Shown here: positions 21,851 to 31,911 of the stretch, in pieces
Layout: every line of letters starts with the position of its first letter
Numbering within the stretch: the first letter of the stretch is position 1
Origin: Deinococcus arboris
GTDB taxonomy: Bacteria; Deinococcota; Deinococci; Deinococcales; Deinococcaceae
DNA length: 64,000 bases
Assembly (NCBI RefSeq): GCF_009755355.1
Contig: NZ_WQLB01000019.1
Coordinates: 22,151 to 86,150, forward strand
Reading direction: 5' to 3'
Position numbers and translations under genes: made by a program
Notes under the pieces: model-generated
Database searches by the model: none
What the model saw: the letters and a program-made list of their open reading frames with translations, nothing else
What the model was told of the DNA's origin: nothing

Positions 21851-23092
21851 TCAGGACGCGGCAACGGGCTGCGCCGCCGGTCCCAGCGCCACGCGCATGC
21901 CGCGCAGTTCGTAGCCCTTAACCACCTCGTTAAACGTCACCGTGGGCGGCGTCACCAGGCGCAGGTCATTCCAGACCAGCAGGCGGCGCAGGAAGGTGTC
22001 ACTTTCCTTAATGGCCAGGAAGGCGCCGGGGCAGCGGTGGTGGCCGTCCCCGAAAGCCAGCACCGGCGCCTGGACCCCGCGCGGCAGCGGCCGGGCCGGG
22101 CACAGCTGGTCAGCGTGGTCGCCGGCCACCGCCGGGTCGGCGTTGGTGTCGTAGATGTGCATGGCCACCAGACTGCCCCCCGGAATGTGCTGCCCGGCCA
22201 CCGTCAGGTCGCCCTGGGTGCGGCGGTACAGCATGGACACCACTGGCTCGGCGCGCAGAATCTCGTGCAGGATGGCGTGCCGCTCGGGTTCAGTGCCGTG
22301 AACGTAGGCGCGGCGCAGCTCTGGCTCGCGCAGCATGTGCCACGCCGCCACCGTAATGAACTCGCGGGTGGTCACCATGCCGGCGGTGCCGTAGGTCAGG
22401 CATTCGGTCAGGATTTCCAGGTCGGTGTAGTCCTGGCCAATGAGGTGGCTGATGAGGTCGTCTTTGGGCTGGCGCCGCCGCGCCTGAATGGCGGGTTTCA
22501 CGTCCAGCAGGTAAAAGGCCAGTAGCTGCCGCTGGTTCCAGAGCCCCTGGAGGTGGGCCAGCGGCCCGGCAGGCTTGGCCTCTGCCGTCTCGTCTCGGCT
22601 GGGCCGCTCGCCCTCCACAAAGGAAGTGACGCGGCGGTCAAGGCCCGGCAGCAGGCTGTCGGTCAGGCCCACCACCTGCGCGGCCACCCGCACGGCCATC
22701 GTCAGGCTCAGGTCGTCCACGTTGGCCTGCCCCCTGCGCACCAGTTGCCCCATCAGGTCGTCGGCCAGGGCCGCAATCATGGGCTGATAGGTTGCCACGG
22801 CCGCAGGCGTAAAATACCGGGCGGTGTCGCGCCGCATTTCGTGGTGCGGCTGGCCCTCGGTGTACAGCACCGGCTTGTTGCGCATGATGCTGGCGCTCTG
22901 CACCTGCTCGGCACCGAAGCCGGCCTGAATCACCTGTTCGCTGCGCAGCACCTCGCGCGCGGCCTGAAAGCCGTGCACCTGATAAACACCCTGGGGGTCA
23001 GGCTGCACAGGGGCGCTGGGGCGGGTGGGCAGGTCGGCCTGGCGGGTCAGGCCACCGTGGCCAAAAGGGCACTGGGGTTCAGGAGTGGTCAT
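21851..23092 (-). CDS. Cytochrome P450
   Basis: 413 residues. The haem-thiolate loop [10 protein letters not shown] has Cys354 as ligand, the K-helix EILR is at 277-280, and the I-helix reads AGMVTT at 237-242. An N-terminal [14 protein letters not shown] segment is characteristic of some bacterial P450s. It would hydroxylate an unknown hydrophobic substrate using external redox partners, none of which are encoded nearby. The ATG at 23092 overlaps the marR stop (ATGA), so translation is coupled to the regulator gene. Confidence 0.92.
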   Translation of the reverse strand: MTTPEPQCPFGHGGLTRQADLPTRPSAPVQPDPQGVYQVHGFQAAREVLRSEQVIQAGFGAEQVQSASIMRNKPVLYTEGQPHHEMRRDTARYFTPAAVATYQPMIAALADDLMGQLVRRGQANVDDLSLTMAVRVAAQVVGLTDSLLPGLDRRVTSFVEGERPSRDETAEAKPAGPLAHLQGLWNQRQLLAFYLLDVKPAIQARRRQPKDDLISHLIGQDYTDLEILTECLTYGTAGMVTTREFITVAAWHMLREPELRRAYVHGTEPERHAILHEILRAEPVVSMLYRRTQGDLTVAGQHIPGGSLVAMHIYDTNADPAVAGDHADQLCPARPLPRGVQAPVLAFGDGHHRCPGAFLAIKESDTFLRRLLVWNDLRLVTPPTVTFNEVVKGYELRGMRVALGPAAQPVAAS

Positions 23093-23571
23093 GGGCGGGC
23101 CTCCAGGGGCGTGGCAGCCAGTGTTTCCAGGCTGGCCGTCAGGATGTCGAGGGGAGTGGGAGATAGGGCATGCAGGGCGGGGGTGGTGACGGTCTCCACG
23201 GTGTGCAGGGCGGCCTGCCACAGCGCGCGGCCTGCCGGTGTGGCGCAGAGCCGATGAGACCGGGCATCGTGAGGCGCCGGGTGCCGGTCAATGGCCTGCC
23301 GGCTTTCCAGATGCCGCAGCACGCGGGTGACCTCGTAGCGGGGGACCCGCAGGTGGCTGGCCAGTTCGGCGGGGGTGAGCGGCGCGGCCTGCACGTAGCT
23401 CAGGGCGATGAAACTGCGAACGTCCAGCCCGTGCCCCTGCTCCAGCGCCGTCTGGAGGTGGCCGCTCAGGTGCTGCCAGACGGCCCAGTACGCCGCCAGA
23501 AACCGCAGCGGCTGTGTGGTCAGGTCGGGGGCAGGCGGGGCCTGAGCAGGAGAGGTGAAGCCAGGACGCAT
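23089..23571 (-). CDS. MarR-family transcriptional regulator
   Basis: About 160 residues from ATG 23571. A winged helix-turn-helix is visible as [50 protein letters not shown], flanked by helices for dimerisation. A TTG five codons upstream is possible, but the palindromic operator ATAGTTGCA-TTC-TGCAACTAT overlaps the ATG. It is first in the marR-P450-esterase operon, so it probably represses itself and the P450, with a hydrophobic or phenolic ligand as inducer; the ligand is inference. Confidence 0.85.
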   Translation of the reverse strand: MRPGFTSPAQAPPAPDLTTQPLRFLAAYWAVWQHLSGHLQTALEQGHGLDVRSFIALSYVQAAPLTPAELASHLRVPRYEVTRVLRHLESRQAIDRHPAPHDARSHRLCATPAGRALWQAALHTVETVTTPALHALSPTPLDILTASLETLAATPLEARP

Positions 23572-23590
23572 AGTTGCATTCTGCAACTAT
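23570..23590. promoter_or_regulatory. MarR-type operator, 9-bp arms
   Basis: ATAGTTGCA and TGCAACTAT form a perfect inverted repeat with a 3-base centre. It covers the marR start codon, the expected position for autoregulation. Confidence 0.75.
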
Positions 23591-23616
23591 CTGGAATGAA
23601 GTGGCTGAGAAGCAGA

Positions 23617-23636
23617 CTGTCTCAAGATTGAGACAG
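23617..23636. promoter_or_regulatory. Second palindromic operator upstream of marR
   Basis: CTGTCTCAA and TTGAGACAG are 9-bp inverted arms with a 2-base centre. The minus-strand reading contains TTGAGA, a possible -35. It lies 46 bases upstream of the marR ATG and is unlike the first operator in sequence. Confidence 0.6.
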
Positions 23637-23706
23637 AGCAGGTTAAGGGCGCTGATGATAATGGAATGCCGACGAGACAAAGCCGGTGAGCCCAATAAAG
23701 CAAGTG

Positions 23707-23884
23707 ATACGGACTCCGATTGAATTGAGCAGAATGCTGGGTGGACTCCGAGCGGACTTGGACAGCCGCGCATCAGACTTGAAAAGCTCCGCAGGAGAGC
23801 GAGCAAGAACAGACGCGGATGGCGCGATCTGGAAGCGCAGACGGTGCCTGTCTTTGCGGTGCGGCAATGAAGCGCAATCCGTAT
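23707..23884 (+). repeat. Dispersed TIR repeat, copy C (subfamily 2)
   Basis: 178 bp from ATACGGACTCCG to CAATCCGTAT. Subfamily 2 has GAATTGAGCA after the left end and a GCGATCTGGAAGCGCAGACGG block near the right end, shared with copies D and E. The remaining gap to the purH terminator (23885-24120) shows no gene. Confidence 0.75.
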
Positions 23885-24120
23885 GAGAGGACCGCCGAAG
23901 TAGCACCCTCTCGCCGGGGCTTGAGTGGCTCAGGCGTCGGCACCTTGCTCAAGCAAAGGGAGTATCAGGCAATAAAAAGCCGCTTGGCTGGGCTTGTTCT
24001 GAACCGCAGGCAAGGCGGCGGGAAGTCAGTAGTAACTCCGAAGGGAGGGCGCTGCTCTGGTTCCCCTACGTGTAGGCCGCAGCCGTGGCGCCTATGGTCA
24101 GCCGCAGGCACCAGCGCCCA

Positions 24121-24155
24121 ACAACAAAGGCGGCGGGGCTTGAGAACCCGCCGCC
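24121..24155 (-). terminator. Rho-independent terminator after purH
   Basis: On the minus strand GGCGGCGGG and CCCGCCGCC arms close a 9-base loop and are followed by TTTGTTGTTG. It starts about 15 bases after the purH stop. Confidence 0.85.
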
Positions 24156-24169
24156 TCCTTCTCCTTCTG

Positions 24170-25741
24170 TCAGTGCCGGAAGTGGCGCGACCCGGTGAAC
24201 ACCATGCTCAGGCCCAGTTCGTTGCAGGCGGCCACGACTTCGGGGTCCCGTTTGGCGCCGCCGGGTTGCAGAATGGCACTGACCCCTGCGCGGGCGGCCA
24301 GGCGCACGACATCATCGAAGGGGAAGAAGGCTTCGCTGGCCAGCACGGCGCCCTGCGCCCGCTCGCCCGCGTTGGCCACAGCGCGCTCGGCGGCCCAGAT
24401 GCGGCTGACGGCTCCGGCCCCCAGGCCCACAGTCACGCCCGCGCGCGCCAGCACCACGGCGTTGCTGCGGGCCTGCTTGACGGTGGCCCAGGCAAAGCGC
24501 AGGTCAAGCCACTCCTGCTCGGTGGGCTGGCGCTCCGTGACCACCTCAGGGCACAGGTCATCCCAGGGGCGGGTGTCACGCTCCTGCACGGCAAAGCCGC
24601 CAGTTAGGGGGCGCACGTCCAGCACACTGACGCCCTGCGCCTGCGCGGCCACCAGTACGCGCAGGTCTGGTTTCTTCTCGGCCAACCAGGCCACGGCTTC
24701 GGGCGTAACTTCTGGGGCAATCAGCACTTCCAGAAAAGTGCCGCGCATGGCCTGGGCGGCCTCCAGGGTGACCGGGGCGCTGACGGCCACCACGCCTCCA
24801 AAGACACTCAGGGTGTCGGCGTCGCGGGCGCGTTCCCAGGCCACCTTCACGTCTGGGGCCAGGGCCACGCCGCAGGGGTTGGCGTGCTTGACCGCCACAC
24901 ATACCGCTGCGTGGTCCGGCACCGCCGCTTCCTGCGCCGCCAGCTCCTGACACAGCGTCCAGGCGGCGTCGGCGTCGGCGTAATTGTTAAAACTCATGGG
25001 CTTGCCGCTGAGCACCTGGGCGTCCAGCACGGGGCCGCGCGCCTCGCCCAGCCGGTAGATTGCGCCGGGCTGGTGAGGATTCTCGCCGTACCGCACCTGC
25101 GCCGCGCGGGTCAGGTTCAGCGTCAGCCGTTCGGGCAGGGCCGTGGGCAGCTCATCTGCCGCGCCTTCCAGATACGCAGTGATGGCCGCGTCATACTCGC
25201 TGGTGTGGCGGTAGGCTTTGGCCGCCAGGCGCTGACGGTCGGCGCTGCTCACCTCATCTTGCAGGGCCAGCGCGTAGTCAGCGGGGTCCACCAGCACCAG
25301 GACGCCTGCGTGGTTCTTGGCTGCCGAGCGGATCATGGCGGGGCCGCCAATATCAATGTTCTCAATGACCTCGTCGAACGCGGCCCCGCGCGCCACGGTC
25401 TCGCGGAAGGGATAGAGGTTGACGCAGACCAGGTCAATGGTGCCAATGTCGTGCTCGTCCAGCTGGGCCAGGTGAGCCTGCTCGCGCCGGGCCAGAATGC
25501 CGCCGTGGATGGCCGGGTGCAGGGTCTTGACGCGGCCGTCCAGCATCTCGGGAAAGCCAGTCACGTCGCTGACCTGCCGCGCCGGCACGCCCGCGTCCAC
25601 GATGCTGCGGTAGGTGCCGCCGGTGCTCAGAATTTCCCAGCCCCGCGCCGCGAGTTGCTGCGCGAACTCGGTGACGCCCGTCTTGTCGCTGACCGAAAGA
25701 AGTGCGCGCCGCCTGCCTGTCTGCTTGGCCCCGTCTGTCAC
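24170..25741 (-). CDS. purH: Bifunctional AICAR transformylase / IMP cyclohydrolase
   Basis: 523 residues. PurH performs the last two steps of IMP synthesis. The N-terminal cyclohydrolase domain reads ALLSVSDKTGVTEFAQQLAA, then LSTGGTYRSI and DGRVKTLHPAIHGGILARR. The C-terminal transformylase has RYGENPHQPGAIY, VKHANPCGVA and LASEAFFPFDDVV. The frame stays open upstream, but GTG 25741 gives the normal family length and has an AGGGGG Shine-Dalgarno. The 350-base region upstream (25742-26090) contains a TATGCT possible -10 at 25879-25884 and small hairpins, but no gene. Confidence 0.94.
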   Translation of the reverse strand: MTDGAKQTGRRRALLSVSDKTGVTEFAQQLAARGWEILSTGGTYRSIVDAGVPARQVSDVTGFPEMLDGRVKTLHPAIHGGILARREQAHLAQLDEHDIGTIDLVCVNLYPFRETVARGAAFDEVIENIDIGGPAMIRSAAKNHAGVLVLVDPADYALALQDEVSSADRQRLAAKAYRHTSEYDAAITAYLEGAADELPTALPERLTLNLTRAAQVRYGENPHQPGAIYRLGEARGPVLDAQVLSGKPMSFNNYADADAAWTLCQELAAQEAAVPDHAAVCVAVKHANPCGVALAPDVKVAWERARDADTLSVFGGVVAVSAPVTLEAAQAMRGTFLEVLIAPEVTPEAVAWLAEKKPDLRVLVAAQAQGVSVLDVRPLTGGFAVQERDTRPWDDLCPEVVTERQPTEQEWLDLRFAWATVKQARSNAVVLARAGVTVGLGAGAVSRIWAAERAVANAGERAQGAVLASEAFFPFDDVVRLAARAGVSAILQPGGAKRDPEVVAACNELGLSMVFTGSRHFRH

Positions 25742-26090
25742 TGTGTCCCCCTGTGGCCACTGCCCAGAAAAAGGCAGGGCATGACCCAGGCGCGCGGTCA
25801 GCTGGCGTGTGCTTTCAGGGGCTTCCCCGTGGTCTGTCCACGTTGTGCGCCAGTCGCCCCCACGCCGGTACGGGCCGCAGCATACCGCCGGCCTGGGACC
25901 AGCCTGCTCGGCTGGGCTGGACAGTGCGGGCCGCATGGCAGCCAAAAAGGTGGCTATTAGGCGGTGTTCAGGTCAGCCGAGACAGATTTCGTCTGTTCCT
26001 TTAAGCCGCAGCGCGGGCGCATGAGATGATATGTGCCCGCTCCCTTTAGGGCTGGAGGAAGCTCTGCACGCAGTTGGAACTAGATGCGGC

Positions 26091-26630
26091 TCAGTTGCTG
26101 TTGCCGCTGCCGTCGGGTGAAGGAGACAGGAGGGGGCTGGGAGCCGGCTCGGTGCCCAGCAGGCGGCGCAGTTCGTCCAGCACGGCGCGTTCGCGGTCAT
26201 TGACCTGCTCTCCGCCAATGCCCAGAAAGCCTCCTTCCTTGGCGGCGTTCGCCACCTCGTCGGCCACTTTCAGGAGCAGATGGCGGTAGGCGGCGGCGTC
26301 TTCCGGGCTGGTCTTGGCACTGACCAGCCACGCGGCTTGCCGCACCCCTTGCAGGCTCTGGTCGCGGGCGTCGTCCATGCTGGTGGCCGATTCCTGCCGG
26401 GCCGCGCGCTCTGGGGCTGGACCCAGCAGGTCAGCGGCCATCGCCTCCAGCAGTGGCGTGCGGCCCGGCGCGCTCAGGCCAGCGCGCACGGCCAGGGCCA
26501 GGGCCCGCCCCTCGGCCAGCAGGCCGGTGATGCCGCTGGGGCTGGCGGCCACCACAGCCGCGCCCGCCCGGCCAGGGCCGTTCATGACCGTGGTCCATTC
26601 CTCGGGGCTGAAATTATCCTTGATGCTCAT
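26091..26630 (-). CDS. Conserved hypothetical protein
   Basis: 179 residues starting MSIKDNFSPEEWTTVMNGPG. The FSPEEW start, an AASPSGITGLLAEG segment and a LLKVADEVANAAKEGGFLGIG segment match a small soluble family I recall as uncharacterised. The C-terminus is Pro/Ser-rich. TACCCT at 26637-26642 lies six bases before ATG 26630, so translation is probably leaderless. No partner gene clarifies the role. Confidence 0.75.
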   Translation of the reverse strand: MSIKDNFSPEEWTTVMNGPGRAGAAVVAASPSGITGLLAEGRALALAVRAGLSAPGRTPLLEAMAADLLGPAPERAARQESATSMDDARDQSLQGVRQAAWLVSAKTSPEDAAAYRHLLLKVADEVANAAKEGGFLGIGGEQVNDRERAVLDELRRLLGTEPAPSPLLSPSPDGSGNSN

Positions 26631-26866
26631 GCGTTCAGGGTAAACGCGGGGCTGGCTGCGGCGACTTGCGACTTCATTGACCGATGCCGTCCATGTCAGT
26701 GCTGGGCCCTCCTGCCCCTGAGGCTGCCTCAGAGCCTCACTCGGTGTGAAGAGATCAGAGTGAAGCTGTCCTTAGCGGGGTCAGGCCGCACCCATGACCC
26801 AGACAAACCGCCGACCCTGATGGAGTCGGCGGAAGTGTCAGCCACAGCGCAGAAGTCCTGCCCAGC

Positions 26867-27229
26867 CTAGCAGGGCGCCGTTTCCGCCCCATGTTCCTGA
26901 GGCCCAGGCACCTCCAGGTGCAGCTGCGCCCAGTGGCCAATGGCGTCAATGACGCTTTGCAACTCCAGGCCAGCGGGGGTCAGGCTGTAAACGCTGCGCG
27001 CCAGCTTGCCGTGGCTGTCCTCGGTGCGCTTGTCGATCAGGCTCAGCTGTTCCAGGTGTTCCAGGCGCTGCGTCAGGGTTGCGCTGTTGCAGCCGCCAAC
27101 GGCGCGGGCCAGTTCGTTAAACCCCTTTTCCCCGCTCAGCAGGGCGCGCACGATATGCAGCACCCATTTTTCCTGCAACACCCCGATGGCCCGGTAAATC
27201 GGGCAAAAACCAGTGTGTTCCGTGCTCAT
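26867..27229 (-). CDS. HxlR-family winged-helix regulator
   Basis: 120 residues. FCPIYRAIGVLQEKWVLHIV with the single conserved Cys is the HxlR N-terminal signature, followed by ALLSGEKGFNELARAVGGCN and TLTQRLEHLEQLSLIDKR. HxlR proteins often sense reactive electrophiles or redox state through this Cys. It is divergent from the nitroreductase gene, with 88 bases between the starts, and probably controls it. TAAACT (27236-27241) lies six bases before ATG 27229, giving a leaderless mRNA. Confidence 0.88.
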   Translation of the reverse strand: MSTEHTGFCPIYRAIGVLQEKWVLHIVRALLSGEKGFNELARAVGGCNSATLTQRLEHLEQLSLIDKRTEDSHGKLARSVYSLTPAGLELQSVIDAIGHWAQLHLEVPGPQEHGAETAPC

Positions 27230-27281
27230 GCCTAAAGTTTACACGCCAGCACTGACCGAATCATGACGGAAGACACACCGC

Positions 27282-27310
27282 TTGACTTTTCAAAGCACTC
27301 GGAATAACCT
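27282..27310 (+). promoter_or_regulatory. Sigma-A-type promoter of the nitroreductase gene
   Basis: TTGACT at 27282-27287, a 17-base spacer, TAACCT at 27305-27310, then seven bases to ATG 27318. Both hexamers are good, so this is the clearest full promoter with a leaderless start in the window. Confidence 0.8.
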
Positions 27311-27317
27311 CCTGCCT

Positions 27318-27938
<621 letters not shown>

Positions 27939-27992
27939 CCCCACACGGGAGGTCCGGGCCCACGCTCGTGGGCGCCTCCCAGCCAGTGACAG

Positions 27993-28020
27993 CCCGTTCC
28001 CACCTGTGGGGGCGGGTTTT
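27993..28020 (+). terminator. Terminator after the nitroreductase gene
   Basis: CCCG-CCCAC pairs with GTGGG-CGGG and is followed by TTTT. A second strong hairpin (GGGAGG…GCCTCCC, about 27948-27980) lies just upstream of it. Confidence 0.75.
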
Positions 28021-28036
28021 GCTGTTTGCTGTCCTC

Positions 28037-29008
28037 ATGAGTCATGCCATCACGGTGCAGGTCCACGGCGGCCCCGAAGTCCTGACCTGGCAGGAGCGCC
28101 CGTTGCCGCAGCCGGGTCCAGGGCAGGTGCGGGTGCGGGTCGAGGCCACAGGCGTCAATTACGCCGATGTTCTGGCCCGCCGGGGCGGGTATGGGCCAGG
28201 TGGACGGCTCCCCTTTGTGCCGGGCCTTGACGCGGCTGGGGTGGTGGACGCCCTGGCTGAAGAGGTCACGGGCCTGGCGGTGGGGCAGCGGGTGGCGTGC
28301 TTCGCCACGGGCGGCAGCTACGCCACCGAGGTACTGGCCCCGGCCACCTTCTGTTTTCCTCTGGCTGATGAAGTGGCTGCCGAGTAGGGCGCGGCACTGG
28401 TGCCTCTTTCGACCGCTTACGGGGTCTTGCAGGCTGCCGACCTTCAGCCCGGCGAAACGGTGCTGATTCACGCAGCGGGGGGAGGGGTCGGCCACCTGGC
28501 GGTGCAACTGGCCCTGGGCCAGGGCGCGCAGGTGCTGGCGGTGGTGGGCGACGAGGGCCGCGCCGAGTTCGTGCAGGGACTGGGGGCAGCGGTGGTGATT
28601 CACCGCCACCGTCAGGATTTCGCGGCCGAGGTGCTGGCCCATACCGAGGGACGCGGCGCCGACGTGATTCTGGATTCCATCGGAGGCGACACCGCCGAGC
28701 GGGGCCTGACCTGCCTGGCCCGGTTTGGCCGCCTGGTGACGTTCGGGCACTCGGGCGGTCGCCCTGGCCTGCTGCCCACGGCGCCGCTGCACCGCGAAGG
28801 CCGCTCGGTCATCGGGTACTCAAACGGCACCCTGCGCCAGCACCGCCCTGACCAGGCCCGCCGCGTGGCCCAGGCGGCGCTGGACACCCTGGCGCGGGGC
28901 GAGGTGCGTGTTCACAGCGGACTGCGGTTGCCACTGGCCCAGGCCGCCGAGGCCCACCGGCAAGCCGAGGCCGGCAGCATAAGCGGCCGGATAACGCTGC
29001 TGGCCTGA
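28037..29008 (+). pseudogene. Zinc-type quinone oxidoreductase (Qor family) with in-frame TAG
   Basis: 324 codons in one frame. The N-terminal part ([20 protein letters not shown], then [16 protein letters not shown]) and the Rossmann part (ETVLIHAAGGGVGHLAVQLA, then GADVILDSIGGD) make a normal-length NADPH:quinone reductase. A TAG codon at 28385-28387 interrupts it after VAAE and before GAALVPLSTAYG. A CAG-to-TAG change would explain this. Either the gene is dead, the stop is read through, or it is a sequencing error. No frameshift is seen. Confidence 0.75.
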
Positions 29009-29248
29009 GTGCAGTCTTGCGTGCGATTGAGGCTCTTCCTGGGTCGCAAGTGGACAGGTGGGAAGGCAGAGCGGCTCCGACGAACGAAGAGTCGTTATAG
29101 CCAGCAGCCGCTTGGAAGAGACGGGTCGGCTCTTGCCTCAGGAGGCAACCAAACAACCATCCAAGGCGCAGAGGGTCACCCCCGGCCAGCGCTTGAGCCG
29201 TCCTTGAGCTTTGGCGGGCACCGGCGCCTGTCCACCTATGCTGGCAGG

Positions 29249-29788
29249 ATGACCCTCAGACATCCTGTGCGGAGCCTGCTGGTGGGCGCCGTTGCTGGCC
29301 TGATCGGCGCGGCTGTGAAAGCCAAGGTTGAGCCTGCGCTGCAAACGCTGGCCGAACAGGCTTTTCCGCCCACGCCTGCCGAGAAAAAGATGGTGGGCGC
29401 TGATCCCACCGGACGCCAGGACCACATGCCGCCCGCCGAAATGGTGGAGGCTCTGGGCGAGCAGCTGACGGGCAAGACCCCGACTAAAGAAGAAAAGTTA
29501 GAGGGCCAGCAGGTCATTCACTACGCGGTGGGCGCGGCGCTGGGGGCCACCTACAGCGCCCTGGCGGCGACCCAGCCTGCCGTGACGCGCGGCCTGGGCG
29601 TGCCGGCTGGGGCAGTGATGTACGCCATGACCCACGCCAGCGCTGTGCCGGCCACCGGATTCCAGGCCTGGCCCTGGCAACTGCCTCGCTCGGCGGTGGT
29701 CTGGGAGGCCGCGTCGCATCTCGTGTTCAGCCTGACCACCGAACTGGTTCGCCGCTCGCTGGAAGCGGCGCTGGACCGGCTGGACTGA
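29249..29788 (+). CDS. DUF1440/YagU-family membrane protein
   Basis: 179 residues. An N-terminal helix (SLLVGAVAGLIGAAVKAKVEP), an amphipathic middle and later helices (HYAVGAALGATYSALA and VPAGAVMYAMTHASAVP) match the YagU/DUF1440 pattern, inner-membrane proteins linked in E. coli to acid resistance but of unknown mechanism. TATGCT (29237-29242) sits six bases before ATG 29249, giving a leaderless start and excluding the longer open frame. A dispersed repeat follows 72 bases after the stop. Confidence 0.8.
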   Translation: MTLRHPVRSLLVGAVAGLIGAAVKAKVEPALQTLAEQAFPPTPAEKKMVGADPTGRQDHMPPAEMVEALGEQLTGKTPTKEEKLEGQQVIHYAVGAALGATYSALAATQPAVTRGLGVPAGAVMYAMTHASAVPATGFQAWPWQLPRSAVVWEAASHLVFSLTTELVRRSLEAALDRLD

Positions 29789-29860
29789 AGGGGAGGCATT
29801 GAGGTGTCTTGAGTGAAGTGCCGTAGGTCTTCACTTTCAGGGCAGCAGCGGTTGTGTCTG

Positions 29861-30014
29861 ATACGGATTTCGATGGAATTGAGCAGCGTGCTTGATGAAA
29901 TCCGAGTGGACTTGGAAAGCTGCGCAGCAGAGCGAGAGGGAAAAACGACGGATTGTGCGATCTGGAGGCCCAGACGGTACTTCTCAGCTGTGCCGTCGTG
30001 AAGAGGAGTGCGGA
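29861..30014 (+). repeat. Dispersed TIR repeat, copy D (subfamily 2)
   Basis: About 154 bp. The left end ATACGGATTTCG and the core GACTTGGAAAGCTGCGCAGC are clear, as is the GCGATCTGGAGGCCCAGACGG block. The right end (GTGCGGATAAGG) is eroded. The gap 30015-30270 has no gene; it holds a short AGCGCT-TGC-AGCGCT type hairpin. Confidence 0.7.
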
Positions 30015-30270
30015 TAAGGCCCCAGCAGGACTGGAGAGATAGGGACTCAGGCTGACTGTTCTGAGCTTTCCAGGCGAGACCTTGCAGCGCAGGTCAGCCG
30101 TCAGAGAGCGCGTCACCCGCTTGAAGGGCAGCAGAGGTGACGCCCTTTCCCTTCTTGCAGGGAACTCATGGCATGCCTCAAGCGCTGCAAGCGCTCAGGT
30201 GACAGCCCACTTCCGTTTCTTTGGCCGGCATTGAAGAGCCCTTCTGCCTGCTGCGCCGATGATTCATGAC

Positions 30271-31911
30271 TTATCCGGGGTCCAGGTGCCCACCGACGAC
30301 CACCTCAAGTTCCTTGACCTGGCCGCTCTCCACTTGCCAGCGGCGGGTCGCTACACGGCGGGTCAGCGCCCGGTCATGGGTGGCCAGCAGCACGGTACCG
30401 GGATAGTCGGCCAGCAGGCCTTCCAGCGCTTCAATGGCGCGCACGTCCAGATGGTTGGTGGGTTCGTCCAGCACCAGCACCTGGGCCCGCGTAACCCTCA
30501 GGCGCGCGAGGCTCAGGCGCGTGCGTTGCCCGCCGGACAGCGTGGACAGCGGAAACTGCGGGCCACCAGGGACCTGCAGCCCGGCCGCGACCTCATGCAG
30601 CTGATGAGGGGTCAGGGCCGGATTGGTCGCCAGCAGGGCGTCTCCCACTGTGGCCAGCCCGTACAATTCCTCGCCGCCTTGCCCGGCCACATACAGGGTC
30701 AGGCCCTGGCCCCAGCGCACTGTTCCACTGTGGGGAAGCTCGCCCAGCAGGGCGCGCAGCAGGGTGCTCTTGCCGCCGCCGTTGGGGCCGGTCAGGGCCA
30801 CGCGGTCACCCCGGCGGACATGCAGGGTCACGCCCGACAGCACTTCCTTGTCACCGCGTGCCACGCTCAGGTGCTGTGCGGTCAGCACCTCGGCCGGGCC
30901 GGGAGGAGCGGGGGGCAAGTCCAGGCGCACGGCCCGGTGGTCGGCGTAGGGCTTGTCGACGGCGGCGTCCTCCAGGCGGTCCAGTTGACGCTCCAGCGCC
31001 CGCGAGCGGCCTGCCAGGGTCTTAGATACCTGGGACGCCTTGTTCTTGGCCGCAATCAGGGGCACGTTGCCCGCCCGGCGCAAGTTGAAGTGCCCGGCAC
31101 TCTCGCCCGCCGCGCGCAGCCGTCCCTGTTCCTGGCGCAGTGCGGCCCGCTTGCGCTGGTAGGCGGCGTAGTCGCGCGCCTGGGCTTCACGCAGGGCCGC
31201 TTTCAGGGCCATCGCCTCGCTGTAGCCGCCGGGATACTCGTGCAGTTCGCCGCGTTCCAGTTCGGCGGTGCGGGTCGCCACGGCGTCCAGAAAGGCGCGG
31301 TCATGGCTGGCGAGCACAAACGCCGCCCCGGACGCCCGGAGCCAGCCTTCCAGCCAGGCGGCGCCGTCCGCGTCGAGGTGGTTGGTGGGTTCGTCCAGCA
31401 GATAGACCTCGGCGGGGTCCAGCAGCAGCCGCGCCAGCAGGGCCCGCCGGGTCTGGCCGCCCGACAGCTGGGTGGCCCGCGCCGCCCCGTCCAGGTTCAG
31501 GCCAGCCAGCACCGCGCCGGCCCGCGCTTCAAAGTCGTAGCCGCCGCACAGGCGGTAGTGTTCCTCGGCCTCGGCGAAAGCCTGAAAGGCTTCATCCGTT
31601 GCGGTGCCTAGGTCCGCCGAAGTGCGCTCGAAGGCGGCGCGCGCCTGCCGCAGGGCGGTGGGGGTGACGGCGTCCAGCATGGTGCCTTCTGCGGGGGTCT
31701 CATCCTGGGCCAGCAGCGCCACTCGGCCAGTGCGCGTCACTGTGCCTGCGTCGGGCGCGTCCAGGCCAGCCAGCAGCCGCAGCAGCGTGCTCTTGCCACT
31801 GCCGTTTTCTCCAATTAAGGCCAGGCAGTCGCCTGCACCCACGTCAAGCGTGACGTCCTCAAAAATCGTGCGGTCGGCGTACACACGCGCCGCTCCGGTG
31901 ACTCTTAACAT
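30271..31911 (-). CDS. ABC-F family ATPase (ribosome-associated, resistance/translation type)
   Basis: 546 residues with two ABC domains and no membrane segment. Walker A motifs are GENGSGKST and GPNGGGKST, each domain has LSGGQ, and both Walker B regions read LLDEPTNHLD or VLDEPTNHLD. A basic inter-domain linker (RKRAALRQEQGRLRAAGESA) follows the first domain. ABC-F proteins act on the ribosome, either protecting it from antibiotics or tuning translation. ATG 31911 has a GGGAG Shine-Dalgarno. The 31912-32268 leader contains a GCCCGC…GCGGGC hairpin that could be regulatory, but no convincing leader peptide. Confidence 0.88.
   Translation of the reverse strand: MLRVTGAARVYADRTIFEDVTLDVGAGDCLALIGENGSGKSTLLRLLAGLDAPDAGTVTRTGRVALLAQDETPAEGTMLDAVTPTALRQARAAFERTSADLGTATDEAFQAFAEAEEHYRLCGGYDFEARAGAVLAGLNLDGAARATQLSGGQTRRALLARLLLDPAEVYLLDEPTNHLDADGAAWLEGWLRASGAAFVLASHDRAFLDAVATRTAELERGELHEYPGGYSEAMALKAALREAQARDYAAYQRKRAALRQEQGRLRAAGESAGHFNLRRAGNVPLIAAKNKASQVSKTLAGRSRALERQLDRLEDAAVDKPYADHRAVRLDLPPAPPGPAEVLTAQHLSVARGDKEVLSGVTLHVRRGDRVALTGPNGGGKSTLLRALLGELPHSGTVRWGQGLTLYVAGQGGEELYGLATVGDALLATNPALTPHQLHEVAAGLQVPGGPQFPLSTLSGGQRTRLSLARLRVTRAQVLVLDEPTNHLDVRAIEALEGLLADYPGTVLLATHDRALTRRVATRRWQVESGQVKELEVVVGGHLDPG

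Noticed and set aside
23571..23586. TTG at 23586 as the marR start
   Set aside because: ATG 23571 is a better codon and lies within the operator, as expected; the TTG adds only five unconserved residues.
25742..26090. A riboswitch upstream of purH
   Set aside because: There are small hairpins, but I see no purine-riboswitch or T-box consensus.
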